From positions 992,001-1,056,000 of the forward strand of contig BROI01000009.1 of the NCBI GenBank assembly GCA_027923505.1: DNA of 64,000 nt. Direction: 5' to 3'. The notes below the pieces were generated by a model that saw nothing but the letters and a program-made list of their open reading frames with translations, ran no database searches and was not told the origin of the DNA. Every line of letters starts with the position of its first letter. The stretch's first letter is position 1. Source of the stretch: Mayamaea pseudoterrestris (Eukaryota > Bacillariophyta > Bacillariophyceae > Sellaphorales > Sellaphoraceae). Of this stretch, positions 1 to 11,208 are shown one piece after another. The translations under genes and the position numbers were made by a program.

Positions 1-1532
1 ACACCATTCACAGGTAAAGTAGCCTCTGGCTCTTCCAAGACCAAGTCCGAAGCTGCATCGAGACTCAAGGAGCGACCAATAGTTCCGTATTGCGAACCAT
101 TCGAGCCGGCCGACCTGTTATCGTCCGTATCATCAACGTCTGCGTCCTCCAATAGTGCTGCCGTTAGCGTTTCATTCGCTTGTTGTCTTTGCCGCTGCAT
201 CCTCCTCGCCAGGTATCGCTTCCAAACACCAATAACGGCAATGCGAGCAGGAAAGACATTCAGCGGAAAGGCCGTAATGACGGCGGCCGCCATGCTTGCT
301 GTTGCAAACTGCATCATGCCAGAATCATGCTTGTAGTTAACGAGAACGTTTGGTTCAATGCGATCACCAAAATCAGCGAGTGCAATGATTGAAATACTGG
401 CATATAGTAAAAAGCAAACTGACACTGACAAATATGCAACCTTGTGCATGAGCTGCTGATTGTTATCAAGTTCCAAGTAAATGGATGGGACGTTAATCTG
501 ACATGAAAAGGCAAACATGACGATAGGGCAAGCCTTGAGAACAGAAATAACTCCATCTGCAGGCCAAAGGTAGTCGGTCAACTTGACGATTGGAAAATCA
601 TCGGACGTGGAGTTTCCTCCCAGATCGGTCACGTATGGACCGTACGTAACGTCCGCCACCCAAGTATCGTTCGTGTCCCATCGATCGTGACTTGTGTGAC
701 CGTAATCGTCGTTGATCAAGTGCCACAAGGAGCAAAAGACGAGCGTCCCAATGGCAGCCACACCCGTGCCACTCGTCCATTGAAAGCTTTTCATGCGTCG
801 AAACATGCTCAACGGCATCATCAAGGTGAGCCACACAATGAGCATGCTGGAGAGGCGCTTCCATCCCAGGGTGATGTAAAGTATATCGCCAACGGCAATG
901 ACATAGCTCACAGAGCATCCGACGCAGAATACGACGATACATACTTCTGTCAGTTGTTTCATTCGATGCCCCAAAAAGTACGAAACCAAGCCTTCCATGG
1001 AAACGTTGGTAAAGGTCAAGCTATCAGCCGCCGTCGTTTGCGCAATCACCAATAAGCGAATCGAAACAATGGTAATGCCAGCGCTCGCTAGCAAGAGCAG
1101 CATTCCAACAATAATGCCAGCCTGCTGCATGGCAAAGGGCAAGGCCAAGACCCCAGCGCCCAAGGTGGCGCTGCAAAGATTGGCAGCCGCGCCAATGAGA
1201 ATGGACGCACGTGACGGCGTCGTCGTTAGTGGTGCGTGCGAAAATAACGTATCAGCAGCAGTGTTGAAATGAGTTGATTGTTCGCGTTCGCCATTGGCAT
1301 GACCATTTCCATTGACTAGAACGTCTAGATCTTTGTCTTGTTTCGCTCCCTCATCCTCCAATGTATACAGTGTCTCCTCCTCCATCGTGCCATTGCGATG
1401 CGTTAACTGTCCATTCATTGTCAAGGGATCCAGAGACGAAACATTTTGTGCAGGAGAGTCCAAAACTGCCCTCGCTTTTGTTATACCGTTTTTCGTGCGG
1501 TTCCTCTTGGATTTCTTCGAGTTGTTTGGCAT
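1..1532 (-). CDS. Amino-acid/auxin permease family transporter (SLC38-like), 3' part outside the window
   Basis: The minus strand is open from an ATG at 1530-1532 to the left edge, giving 510 codons of an incomplete protein. About 115 hydrophilic N-terminal residues rich in Asn, Thr and Glu precede the first membrane segment, which reads NLCSATLGAGVLALPFA, the signature of the AAAP family (PF01490). Several more hydrophobic helices follow, with a loop carrying NxS/T sites, then an acidic stretch near the edge. The family moves neutral amino acids with H+ or Na+ across plasma or vacuolar membranes. The start is the first Met after an in-frame TGA. The gene is divergent from the myosin gene. 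Family call is firm; substrate is not predictable. Confidence 0.85.
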   Translation of the reverse strand, partial: MPNNSKKSKRNRTKNGITKARAVLDSPAQNVSSLDPLTMNGQLTHRNGTMEEETLYTLEDEGAKQDKDLDVLVNGNGHANGEREQSTHFNTAADTLFSHAPLTTTPSRASILIGAAANLCSATLGAGVLALPFAMQQAGIIVGMLLLLASAGITIVSIRLLVIAQTTAADSLTFTNVSMEGLVSYFLGHRMKQLTEVCIVVFCVGCSVSYVIAVGDILYITLGWKRLSSMLIVWLTLMMPLSMFRRMKSFQWTSGTGVAAIGTLVFCSLWHLINDDYGHTSHDRWDTNDTWVADVTYGPYVTDLGGNSTSDDFPIVKLTDYLWPADGVISVLKACPIVMFAFSCQINVPSIYLELDNNQQLMHKVAYLSVSVCFLLYASISIIALADFGDRIEPNVLVNYKHDSGMMQFATASMAAAVITAFPLNVFPARIAVIGVWKRYLARRMQRQRQQANETLTAALLEDADVDDTDDNRSAGSNGSQYGTIGRSLSLDAASDLVLEEPEATLPVNG

Positions 1533-2021
1533 GACGAAGAAGGGAGCCGAAGGGACGAAGGGACTACCTAGTAATCTGAAACTTGTTGTGGTTCTCCGAT
1601 CCTTCTGCAGTCTCTTCTTTCAGTCAGGCCTCTATCCGTTAATGCTGCCGTCAACAGCTTACTTGCGCCCAACAATAGTGTTATACATGGAGATGAGCAA
1701 GCCGCAGCAAGGACGGTTGTTGTGGCAGTCGTCGGCGCAAAAAGCAGACGGACCACAATTTATGTCGCACTGGTGAAGAATGAGCTCGTACCGGTACTTG
1801 CATGATCGTTGAAATTGGCGTCCGTGCTTTGCATGGGTCATTCTCGGTCATGGGTCATTCTCCAAGGATCTTCGTGTCTTGCTTGGGATCTTGCGAGACG
1901 CATCAGCCATCTTCATCTTGGTCGTCTTGCTTATTGTCAAACAAGTCTTTATCTTCATCATACTGCCGACGAAGGATATTCTAGTCAACTAGCGATAAAG
2001 TGAAAGAAGAGGACTGCAATC
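1533..2021. other. Shared upstream region of transporter and myosin genes
   Basis: This stretch lies between two divergent genes and has no convincing coding frame. A short direct repeat of a GGGTCATTCTC-like motif occurs near 1837-1862. It should hold both 5' UTRs and promoters; no TATA box or operator could be assigned. Confidence 0.4.
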
Positions 2022-5000
2022 ATGTCTGACGGAAACAAAAAGACATTCGTCTACATCAAGGACCCCGAGTTTGCCTGGATTCCAGCGACTCTTCTAAAGA
2101 CGGAAGGTGACAAGGCTCACGTCAGTGTTCCGCAATACAAGGACGAGCAGTCCATCAGCTCGGATGGAGGCAGAGCTGCGACTAAAGAAGTACAAGATAT
2201 TGTCAACCTAAAGGACTATCCGCACAAAGTATTGCCACTGCAGAATGTTGATGCCAATGGAAATTTGTTGGTCTTTCCCGACATGGTCAAGCTCCCATAC
2301 CTTCATGAGGTAAGCATGCATGTGTATCATGAATGAATGAATGAATGAATTGATGCCATCGCAACGTTCTTAACTTCAACGTCATCGTCTGCATACCCAA
2401 TACCCACCCGTTTTCCATGTCACACGCAGGCCGGAATTTTGTACAACATGAAGGCTCGCCACAAGGAAGGTCATCCATACACTCGTACTGGAGACATTGT
2501 TATTGCAATCAATCCTTTCCAGTGGTTTACTGAGCTCTACACGGAAAAGAAGCGCATCTACTACTCCAACCGCTTGGTATGGCAGGAAGACAACGACAAG
2601 GATGCTCGCGACGGCATGGATCCGCACGTATACGAAGTCTCGGCCTTGTCCTACAAGGGACTTGCGTTTGGCGGCGAAGACCAATCGATTCTCGTTTCTG
2701 GCGAATCTGGTGCCGGCAAGACGGAGACGGTCAAGATTGCCATGAACCACATGGCCAGCGTTCAAAAGGGACCAGGCGCGTCAAGCTCGGATGCACTCGA
2801 TCCAGTCGTCAAGCGCGTCGTCGAGTCCAACCCCTTGCTCGAGGCCTTTGGAAATGCCAAGACGAGGCGCAATGACAACTCTAGTCGCTTTGGAAAGTAC
2901 TTGCAGTTGCAGTTTGACAACACGGAAGCTCACAAAATGGCATACGGCAATGTCAAGGAGAGCTTGTGCAAGCTTGCTGGATCCAAGTGCGACGTTTACT
3001 TGTTGGAAAAGAATCGTGTCGTTGGTCACGACAATGAAGGCGGCGAGCGCACCTACCACATTTTCTACCAGATCTTGGCCGCGCCAGAAGACAAGAAAAA
3101 GTGGATTTGGGACAAGCTTGCTGGGTCATCCAACAATAGCTTCAAGTACATTGGTCACTCGACAACGACTTCAATTGAAGGTATGACGGATGCTCAGCAC
3201 TTTGCTAATACTTGCGAAGTACTTGAGCTCATTGATGTCAAGGGTGAAAAGCTTCGCGCCATGATGCGCGCCATTGTAGCCGTCATGCAGCTTGGTAACA
3301 TAGAATTCGATTCGCTCAAGGGTGACAAGGACAAGTCGTCCATCAAGAACAAGGCGGCCGTCAAGGACTTGGCTGGATTGATGCATGTTGACGAGGAAGC
3401 CCTTTCCTTGTGCTTTACCGAGCGCACCATGAAGACCAAGACGGAGGAGTACAAGGTGCCACTCAACCCAGTTGCCGCGCAGGATTCAGCCGGTGCACTT
3501 GCCAAGGAGATTTACGGCAAGGTGTTCCTTTGGTTGGTTCGCGCCATTAACGCTGCCACGTGCGCGGAGGATAATTACAAGGATGGCACCATGTCCAAGT
3601 TTGGTATCATTGGACTATTGGACATTTTCGGATTCGAATCGTTTGTTGTCAACCGCTTTGAACAACTTTGCATCAACTACGCTAACGAAAAGCTTCAAGC
3701 CAAATTTACGGAAGACATATTCAGGTCCGTCCAGCAAGAGTATGAAGCCGAAGGAATCGAGTTGGCCGAGATTTGGTACGATGACAACACCGACGTGTTG
3801 GATCTCATTGAAGGCCGCACTGGACTCTTGGCTTTGTTGAACGAGGAATGCGTTCGCCCCAAGGGAAACGACGAGCAGTTCGTCCAAAAGGCGCTTCAGA
3901 TGAACCAAAAGTCTCCGTGCCTCATTGTCAACAAGATGGATCGCATGTCGTTTGGAATTCACCACTACGCCGGCAAGGTCATGTACGACGCCGACCAGTT
4001 TGTCAGTCGCAACCAAGATACTCTTCCGACTGATCTTGAGGACTTGTGCAAGCTATCCGATAATTTTATCATTTCGGCCAAGCTTGACACCATGGACGAA
4101 GGTCCTGCGCCATCAGGCCGCGGAGTCCGTCGCGCCAAGAGCAATCTTGTCGCGCCAACTGTGTGGGGCAAGTACAAGACGCAGTTGGCCTCGCTCATGG
4201 GCAATCTCCGCAAGACTAACTCGCGTTACATTCGCTGCATCAAGCCCAACATGGTCAAGAAGCCAGTCTTGATGGAGCACTTGCCGACAGTCGAGCAGCT
4301 TCGATGTGCCGGAGTGGTTGCGGCAGTGACTCTTTCGCGTTCTGCCTTCCCCAATCGCTTGGATAACCAGGTGACTCGCTTCCGTTACGCGACGCAGTGG
4401 GACGGTGCCAAGTTCCCTTCCAAGCGCAATAGTTCCATGACGCCGGAGGAAGCGCTTCGTGCTGACTGTGATGCCATTTTGACTTGCGCGCTCAAGGGCA
4501 AGGAGTTCAAGGATGACCGTGGCAAGGTGGTTAAAATGTTCGTCGTCGGCAAGACTCGCAGTTACTTTCGCGCCGGTGCCTTGGAGTATTTGGAGGCGAA
4601 TCGTCTCGAGAATGGTCTAGATGAGCCGGCCACGGTCATTCAAAAGTATGCTCGCCGCTTTTTGGTCAAGCTGCACTGGGACGACATGACGCAGGGCGCT
4701 CGCGAAGCTGAGCGTTTGGCGCGCGAGGAAGAGGAACGCAAGCGCATGGCCGAGCTCGAGTCACAGGCTCGCGAGTCGGAAGCGAAACGCAAGGAGCTGG
4801 AGCGTCGCAAGCGCGATGAAGCTGCCCGCAAGGCCAAGGAGGAACGCGAGCGCAAGGAAAAGCAGGAGCGTTTGGAACGCAAGCGTAAGGAGCGAGAGGA
4901 ACGCGAGCGCGTCGAGCGTGAACAGGCTGAGCAGGAAGACAAGATCAAGAGCCTCAAGAAGGAGATTCGTAAGCTCGAGAAGGAACTCGACGAAAAGAAG

Positions 5001-5603
5001 ATCAAGGCGGAGAAGAAGATTCGCGACGTTGAGTCGGAAGCCAAGGAACTGGAAGCTGAAGCAGCCGAGCTCCAGCAAAAGTACGACGAGCTCATGAAGC
5101 AGGCTGAAAGCATTGACAAGGGTGAGATTTCAACCAACAAGAAGCGACTCGATGAGTCGGAAAAGATTGTCGCCTACTTGCGCAAGGAGAACAAAAAGGT
5201 TCGCGACAAGACGGACAAGATGAAGGATGAGCTCGAAGACTTGAAGGAGCAAAACAACCGCCTCATTGAAGCCAATGCATCGGCCGGCGCTTCCTTGGAC
5301 TCGCTCGAGAAGCAGCGCAAAAACTTGGCGGACCACAACTCCAAGCTGGAGGATAGTTTGAAGAAATACAAGACACAAAACTCGCAATTGCAATCTGATC
5401 TTGACAACCGGGCAGCCTACCTAAAGGCGGAAACGAAGATTCGTGCCGAGTATGAGCGCGCCATGGAGTCAATTGTGGAAATGCTGGAGTCTCGCTGCAC
5501 CGACGGCAAGCTGGTGGAGGATGTGACTGCGGCGCAGCTCCAGTGCGAGGCGATTGCCCAGCACAAGACGAGCATGTTGAGTGCTCCCATTAGTCTCGAC
5601 TAG
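2022..5603 (+). CDS. Myosin heavy chain, two exons, single IQ motif and coiled-coil tail
   Basis: Exon 1 is 2022-2309 and exon 2 is 2430-5603, joined in phase 0 across a 120-nt intron (donor GTAAGC, acceptor CGCAG), for a protein of 1153 residues. The N-terminus has an SH3-like segment (about 5-60). The motor domain shows the P-loop GESGAGKT at about 187-194, switch I NDNSSRFG near 244 and switch II DIFGFE near 494. One IQ motif (ATVIQKYARRFLV) sits near 830. A charged coiled coil rich in Glu, Lys and Arg follows to about 1110, with a short globular end. The protein is an actin-based ATPase motor, probably dimeric. No FYVE, PH, MyTH4 or WW domain was recognised in the tail, so cargo and class are unclear. 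The intron contains a short (TGAA)n run. Confidence 0.95.
2329..2350. repeat. (TGAA)n microsatellite in the myosin intron
   Basis: Five to six ATGA/TGAA units lie in the first third of the only myosin intron. The tract is short and probably of no functional weight. Confidence 0.8.
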
Positions 5604-5951
5604 CGTTTGTCGCTGTCCTAATGGAGGAAGAAATGTCGCGGATGTGTGAGCGAGGCGAATAATCCTTGGTGGATTTTCACTTCGATAAATAAGAATATTA
5701 ATGTCAAGTCAAAGATTACTCGTAGGGAATCGCTCTTTCGTATAGAATCAAATCTTTATCAGCTTGATGAACATGCAGTTAGGAGGAACATACGCTTCAA
5801 TCAGCCAACGCACGAATAGCTAACATCTCAGCAGTGACGTCACAATCCGAAGCGTTTCGCCGAAAGCTGGCTTGCGTGCCACCATGAGGGTCGCATTTCG
5901 AACCTCTCCAACACCATCATTGCGAATATTGCAGTATATATCTATAGCATC
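5604..5951. other. Intergenic region, myosin 3' side to SET gene 5' side
   Basis: No gene is seen here. The last 20 bases before the next ATG contain a TATATATC-like A/T stretch (5934-5945), which may be a core promoter element but lies very close to the start codon. Confidence 0.4.
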
Positions 5952-8900
5952 ATGCGGCTAACAGCAAAGAATGTAAGACTCCTCTACGTAATCACTGCTG
6001 CATGGAGCAGGAGTCTTTGCACGACAGCCTCGGCTGGAGCAGTAAACGCAGCGGCATCAGTCGTCACCAACCAGCATGAAGCTTCCGTCTGTCAAGCATC
6101 GTCCGACGACGAAAACAATCCGCAATGCGTCGTTGCAGCACAAGAGCAAGTTACATCAAACGATACAATGCGAGTAAATCATGATTTGAATCAAAAAGAA
6201 GCTGACGCTTTGACTGCAAACGACGAAACCTGTCGACTCTACATGCTTGCTCCTTCCTCCGCGTCTTCCGAGTCAACGACTCGACTATTCACTGGCGTAT
6301 CACTGCAAAAGGGAGACTTGCTGCTACTACAAGAAGATACAATCAATAGTGACCTGCATGTCCGAATCACAGACGCGAATAAGAACGAGTGGAGCCCCTG
6401 GCATGACGTGCTTTGGTCGGCCACCAAAGATTTTATGACACCGGCCGCGAGTCGCAAGAGCACCAGCTATAATACTACTACGAGTACATCTGCACCACCC
6501 GCGACGTGGCTACTTCAAAACGATTTTCAGCTCGATTGGTTTGTTTCGGGATTGGCGAGTATGGCGCAGTGCGTTTTTGACGACTACGAGCTTGACGAAG
6601 ACGACCAAGACGAGGCAGCAAGTCCTAGCCGAGTCAACGTTGTTCCAGAGCTAGTTAACTCGCCAGTCACAACAACAATCAACAATCATATGAACGACCC
6701 GGCTTTTGATGGATCCTTTGCAAGCGCAGACAATCATGGCGCTCCCATTATCGTCTATCGCGCCATTCGAGACTTGAGAGTGGGCGACGAACTCTTTGTG
6801 GCATGTCACATTCATCATCATGATGCTGCTGATTTCCAATCAAAACAACGACAATCAGCAGCAGCAGCAGCAACTACTACTACTACTCCCGCGAATGATA
6901 GCCAAGCAGCCGCTACTGCTCGGGCTCAATTGAATCGCGACGGAGTCTGCATGGATGCCCTTAGCGTTCAGTCAACGACGCTGCCAAATACACGAGGGCA
7001 ACGAGGTGCCTTTACACGAAGAGCCATTCAGACTGGACAAGCCATTGCCAAGACTCCAGTCATTCCGCTCGACAAGTCGCAGCTGGAGATATCCAAGCAA
7101 GCGTACTACACTGACTTGGAGCAAGATATTGTTGACACGACCACGAGTATGAGCAATGCCAGCAACAATTTTCCAAGCCTTCTTTCGACGCGGCGCAAGC
7201 ATGGAATTTTGTATCAGGCAGACATTCCGGCAATCACGCAGTCACGGCAGCAATTGCTGTTAAATTACGTTTTTGGCAGTGAAAACAGTCATGTGCTACT
7301 GCTTCCAGTGGCTCCGGGTGCGAGTTTTATCAATCATGCAACATCGTCGACGAAGCAACGAGAACGACAGCGACGAGCGGCTGGAGATGGAGCGGCAACC
7401 AATGCAAGTGCAACAGCAGTTCCAGTCGCCAATGCGTATCTGCGATGGTGGTCGCCACTGTCGTCCGGCAGCGACTCCGAGCTGCAGCAGCATGGACTCA
7501 ACAACAATGCATACTACCACTCGCTTTCGGCGCACGACTTGCTTGACGAGTATGCGGAGAATGGCTTGTGGATGGAGATTGTTGCGTTGCGCGATTTGCA
7601 GCCGGGCGAGGAAGTGCTCATTGACTATGGATCTGATTGGGAAGTAGCGTGGCAAATGCATGCGGAGAAACTTGTTCATGAGCCGCAAGCGGAACGTGTC
7701 ACTGCAAGTCAATATGCTGCAACGATACTGGCGAGTATTGAGAACGCAACAATTAGCAGCAACCCTACTACAACTTTGATTCGAACGCTGGAGCAGCAGG
7801 AGTCTCAACCATACCCCAGCAATTTGGCAACGGCGTGTACATTTAGTTACACGCAAAAGGTTGAACACAAGGTTCAGTCGAGACTTCCAATTGTCTGGGA
7901 ACCGCAGGCAACCAAGGGATGCATGCGATTCTGCGATGTCCTGTCATATGCTGCCGATTCAAACACTTTTACGGTGCGAATATATCCTCGACTCGGTGAG
8001 CGATCCGAACAGCGCGTTCAGGCTGGTTGCGGCGGCAAGTCCAAACATTCCATGCCCAAGGAAGGTTTTGTCGTCGAACACTTTCCTGAGTTTGCCATTG
8101 CACTGGCCGACAAGCCATATTCGCTCGACTTTCAGCAGCCGCATGCCTTTCGCCACTTTATTGGCGTATCCGATCCAAACTTTTATCCACCGACGTGGAA
8201 TAAGAAGGATGCTCGTCCGAATGGTGACTTTATTCCAACTCCGCTCGGTCCAGGTCAGCTTGAAGTGATTCGATGGGCCGATACGGGCAAAGTGGTGACG
8301 TCAAACGCCTATCGAATTGGCATGCCAGAGAGCGTCCGCGAAACACTGCTGGAGTATTGTAGGCGCATGGGCGTGGTTGACATTTTCAAGCACATTACCA
8401 TGCAAGGCAACTCTCTTGACATTGGGACGGACACGTACTTGAATTTGGACGGCGAAGAGTGGTATTTACAACGACCCGACAAGAAGTGGAACTCGAATCT
8501 GCAGTGGCTCAGCCCAGGCGACAATGCGGCGCACAACCACTACTTGGAGGCGCTGAGTGTGGCTGGCTTTGACAGCGTATTGCAGAGTATTGGTGAGCGC
8601 TTTCAAATGGAGGGACTAGTAGCCTTTCACTTGACATTCATGGCCGTCTCACAGTCAACGCGCGGTTATCTCCACTACGACGTGACAAGAACTCAAGCCA
8701 AGGCGTTCAACGTTATCATTCCACTCATACTGGCAAACGAGACGGGTCCAGAGCTCGATTTACAAAACTATGACGAAGACGAGGAGGACGAGAGCAAGCA
8801 GGACGATCGCATTGGTCGTTATCGATACGAATATCATGTGGCATCCATGATGGGCGACGACGCGTTGCACGCGAGTAGTGCGGTCGACTACCGCGTCCAA

Positions 8901-9222
8901 AAGGAGATGCGACTGGCTGCAACAATTTATGTTGCCGGTAAGTGCTTTGTTGATCGCGGTCACTGCTGCATATCGGATTGTTGCGAATGTTTGTTCGGTA
9001 TACTAATCTCCGCTGTTTCAACCTCGCCAAGATGTGAACGAAGCCAATGTAAACGAGATCATGTCGCAATATACCCAAGCATACCCTCCAAATGATCGTG
9101 ACCTGCTTCTCAGTTGGGCTGGGACACACTGGAAGAAGGATGATCCATCCGCTCACCTACCCACGCCTCGCAAGGGCCATGTGCTGACAGAGCCGAAAGT
9201 GGATGCAACAGCTTCCATGTAA
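5952..9222 (+). CDS. Predicted secreted SET-domain protein with 2-oxoglutarate/Fe(II) oxygenase-like C-terminus
   Basis: Exon 1 is 5952-8937 and exon 2 is 9032-9222, phase 1, across a 94-nt intron (GTAAGT...CCAAG), giving 1058 residues. The N-terminus looks like a signal peptide. A SET-like region spans about 350-565: a Gly-Ala-Phe entry motif, SFINH with N461-H462, and a late LIDYG motif around D558. Residues 150-270 hold a weaker copy of similar character. Past about 690 the protein changes: HYD at 908-910, a second His at 973 (DALHAS) and a following YR...RLAA stretch match the HxD...H...R layout of the jelly-roll 2OG-Fe(II) oxygenases. SET domains methylate lysines; the oxygenase half would hydroxylate. 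Both activities are inferred. Homopolymer Ala/Thr runs (about 300) look like repeat slippage. Confidence 0.75.
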
Positions 9223-9363
9223 TTAATCTTTGAATACCTTTTCGTATGGTCAATTTGAAATGCGGATGAATAAGCAATATCATATAAATTTACAGAAAGA
9301 TTTATAATAAATTAACTTGCTTATATACCCTACGCTTGGAAGTGACTCTCCACAACCACTTGT

Positions 9364-11013
9364 CTATTCATGCCACGAGAAGCGAAACCGATTAAGCATG
9401 TCCCTGCGGATAGGTTTCAGTTGTCCACTCTGGTAGAGGCTGCGTTGCTCATTGGCCCATGCAACCAGCGAGGGGTCTGCATTGTCAAGTGTAATTTCAG
9501 CGTGCCCATGTTTATGGTAAAAGTCAACTAGTTTCAGATAGCCATCGAGCCAGGGCGACTCCTCAACGACTGGTGGCGGCACGTAGAAGGGCGACTCTTC
9601 AACGACTGGTGGCGGCACGTAGAAACCTCGAAAAGGGATAGTTTCGGTATCATCAGACTCAGACTCGCTGTTCGCTGGGGAGGAAAAGCCCATGAGTTCA
9701 GCGAGTTCAGCAGCAGTAACCCTATGAGTTTTTGAATCTACCTCGGACTCGGCAGCATCAGCATTTTCCGTACTCTGCAACAAGCTTTGCCCTATTGGCT
9801 CGTCAGCATGCTCTGGACGGACTTGTCCAGTGCTTCTCTTATTGATCGCAGCATTGCTCATCCAGGTACTTGTGTTAGCTATCAACGGCATTCTTGGCAC
9901 CTCGGTCGTATCTACCGGTATGCTTTGCGCAAACCCCGGCTTGGCCAACTCAACGACATACTCTTGCTCGGGTTGTTCACTGTCATGTATATTTTTCGCA
10001 TCAATGCTCGACTGAATGCTAGTGTGATTCAAATTTGATGTATCTTCAGTCTCGACGACATCCGCAGTTGCACTCCAACAAAAGCCCAGCTCGTTCAACT
10101 TGTCAACACGATCCGGCCGAAGCTTTCCCTTGCTATACTCGACACGTTGTCGATGCACCCAGTTAACAAAGGGAGCATCGTACGTGGTCGTCTTGAGGGT
10201 AACGCGCGTATCACCCTCGTGAGCCTTGGCGTACTTTTCGAGCTTGTGAAACATGGTCATCCAATTGGCGTCTTGTTTCGTCCAGTCGAAGCCAAGCGCC
10301 TCCAAAGCTTCTCGCTTGTCGTTGGATAGCTTGTGCTGTTTGGTTCGCTGAATGGAAACCCAGTGTGCCAGCTCCAAGTCTTTTTCGTAATTCGCAGGCA
10401 CGTTGGTAGTGTTGTGTTTTCGCCAGTACGCTTCCAGTTTCTCATACATTTCGTCCCATGGTGACTGCTGCTTCCAGTCAAAGCCAATCTCGTCAAGCAT
10501 TTGCATGTGTTTTTGCGAAAGAGTCTCGTGTCGCTGCCGCTGCAATTTTACCCACTGCGCCAAGGCTGGATCATGCTGGTAGTTATGAGGCACTCTAGTA
10601 TGTCCGTAAATGACTTTGTACTTTTCAAGTTGCTCAAAAGAGTCTTTCCAGCTTCGTCGTGTCTTCGTCTGCGTTTTGTTCTGCGTCACTTGCTGCTGGT
10701 GTTGCGGATCTCGATCTTGAGTCCGGTTAAGATGTTCTAAATGGCCATGAGATGCCTTCTGTTGGTAATTCATCAATAACTGGCCCTGTATCTTGCTGCT
10801 CGGAAAATTATCCAGGTATGTTGGAGCTTTGATGGGCCCATGCACGAGGGCGTATCGACGCTGACTTGTTGCTGGCAGCTGGAAAGCAACGACTGGAATC
10901 CAAGCATCGACCACGCTACTCACAAGGATACTTAGTGTCAAGTAGTGTAGCCGGAAAGCCCTCATGGTGTGTAGTTGCAGGTTCGATTGAGTGGGTAAGG
11001 AACGAGTGCTCAT
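9364..11013 (-). CDS. Secreted protein with four helicase-associated (HA) repeats
   Basis: The frame opens with TTG at 11019; the first ATG is at 11011-11013, giving 549 residues. A hydrophobic segment at about 17-45 (LTLSILVSSVVDAWIPVVAF) is a likely signal or transit peptide. Four HA repeats (PF03457 type) follow, each about 65 residues with the pattern W..F..LE.Y...H....VP.....D..LA.WV..QR......L......L..IGF.W. Three are consecutive in the first half and one sits at the extreme C-terminus, separated by a low-complexity acidic spacer. HA repeats are abundant in diatoms, where they are often free of any helicase; they are thought to bind nucleic acid. No helicase motifs are present here. The spacer carries a 12-residue tandem duplication. 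Confidence 0.85.
   Translation of the reverse strand: MSTRSLPTQSNLQLHTMRAFRLHYLTLSILVSSVVDAWIPVVAFQLPATSQRRYALVHGPIKAPTYLDNFPSSKIQGQLLMNYQQKASHGHLEHLNRTQDRDPQHQQQVTQNKTQTKTRRSWKDSFEQLEKYKVIYGHTRVPHNYQHDPALAQWVKLQRQRHETLSQKHMQMLDEIGFDWKQQSPWDEMYEKLEAYWRKHNTTNVPANYEKDLELAHWVSIQRTKQHKLSNDKREALEALGFDWTKQDANWMTMFHKLEKYAKAHEGDTRVTLKTTTYDAPFVNWVHRQRVEYSKGKLRPDRVDKLNELGFCWSATADVVETEDTSNLNHTSIQSSIDAKNIHDSEQPEQEYVVELAKPGFAQSIPVDTTEVPRMPLIANTSTWMSNAAINKRSTGQVRPEHADEPIGQSLLQSTENADAAESEVDSKTHRVTAAELAELMGFSSPANSESESDDTETIPFRGFYVPPPVVEESPFYVPPPVVEESPWLDGYLKLVDFYHKHGHAEITLDNADPSLVAWANEQRSLYQSGQLKPIRRDMLNRFRFSWHE
9553..9624 (-). repeat. In-frame 36-bp tandem duplication in the HA-repeat gene
   Basis: Two adjacent 36-bp copies (9553-9588 and 9589-9624) differ at one visible base and encode FYVPPPVVEESP twice, just before the last HA repeat. 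This looks like a recent slippage or unequal-exchange event. Confidence 0.9.
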
Positions 11014-11208
11014 CGTCAAAGTCGCAACCGAAGGGTGACAAGGTTCTCAAAAATGAATGTCGCAAAGGTTCTCTCTATAACCGCTCCGACGAGATGACGT
11101 TTGAAAGCCTTTCGAAGCGCGACGACGACATCATTCATCCATCACGAAAGCTCCGCCTGGAGGCTTCCCTTGTTCCACTTTACTGCTGCCTTTTTGCTTG
11201 CTACCATT

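Noticed and set aside
598-1276. Open frames of about 90-120 codons on both strands
   Set aside because: They lie inside the amino-acid transporter gene in other frames and lack its conserved motifs.
4640-5140. A 166-codon Ser-rich frame on the minus strand
   Set aside because: It is the antisense of the myosin coiled coil; Glu/Lys/Arg codons read backwards give Ser/Leu-rich frames.
10975-10992. GGTTCGATT, resembling a tRNA T-loop
   Set aside because: No acceptor, D or anticodon arm can be folded around it, and it lies in the coding start of the HA-repeat gene. No other tRNA candidate was found.
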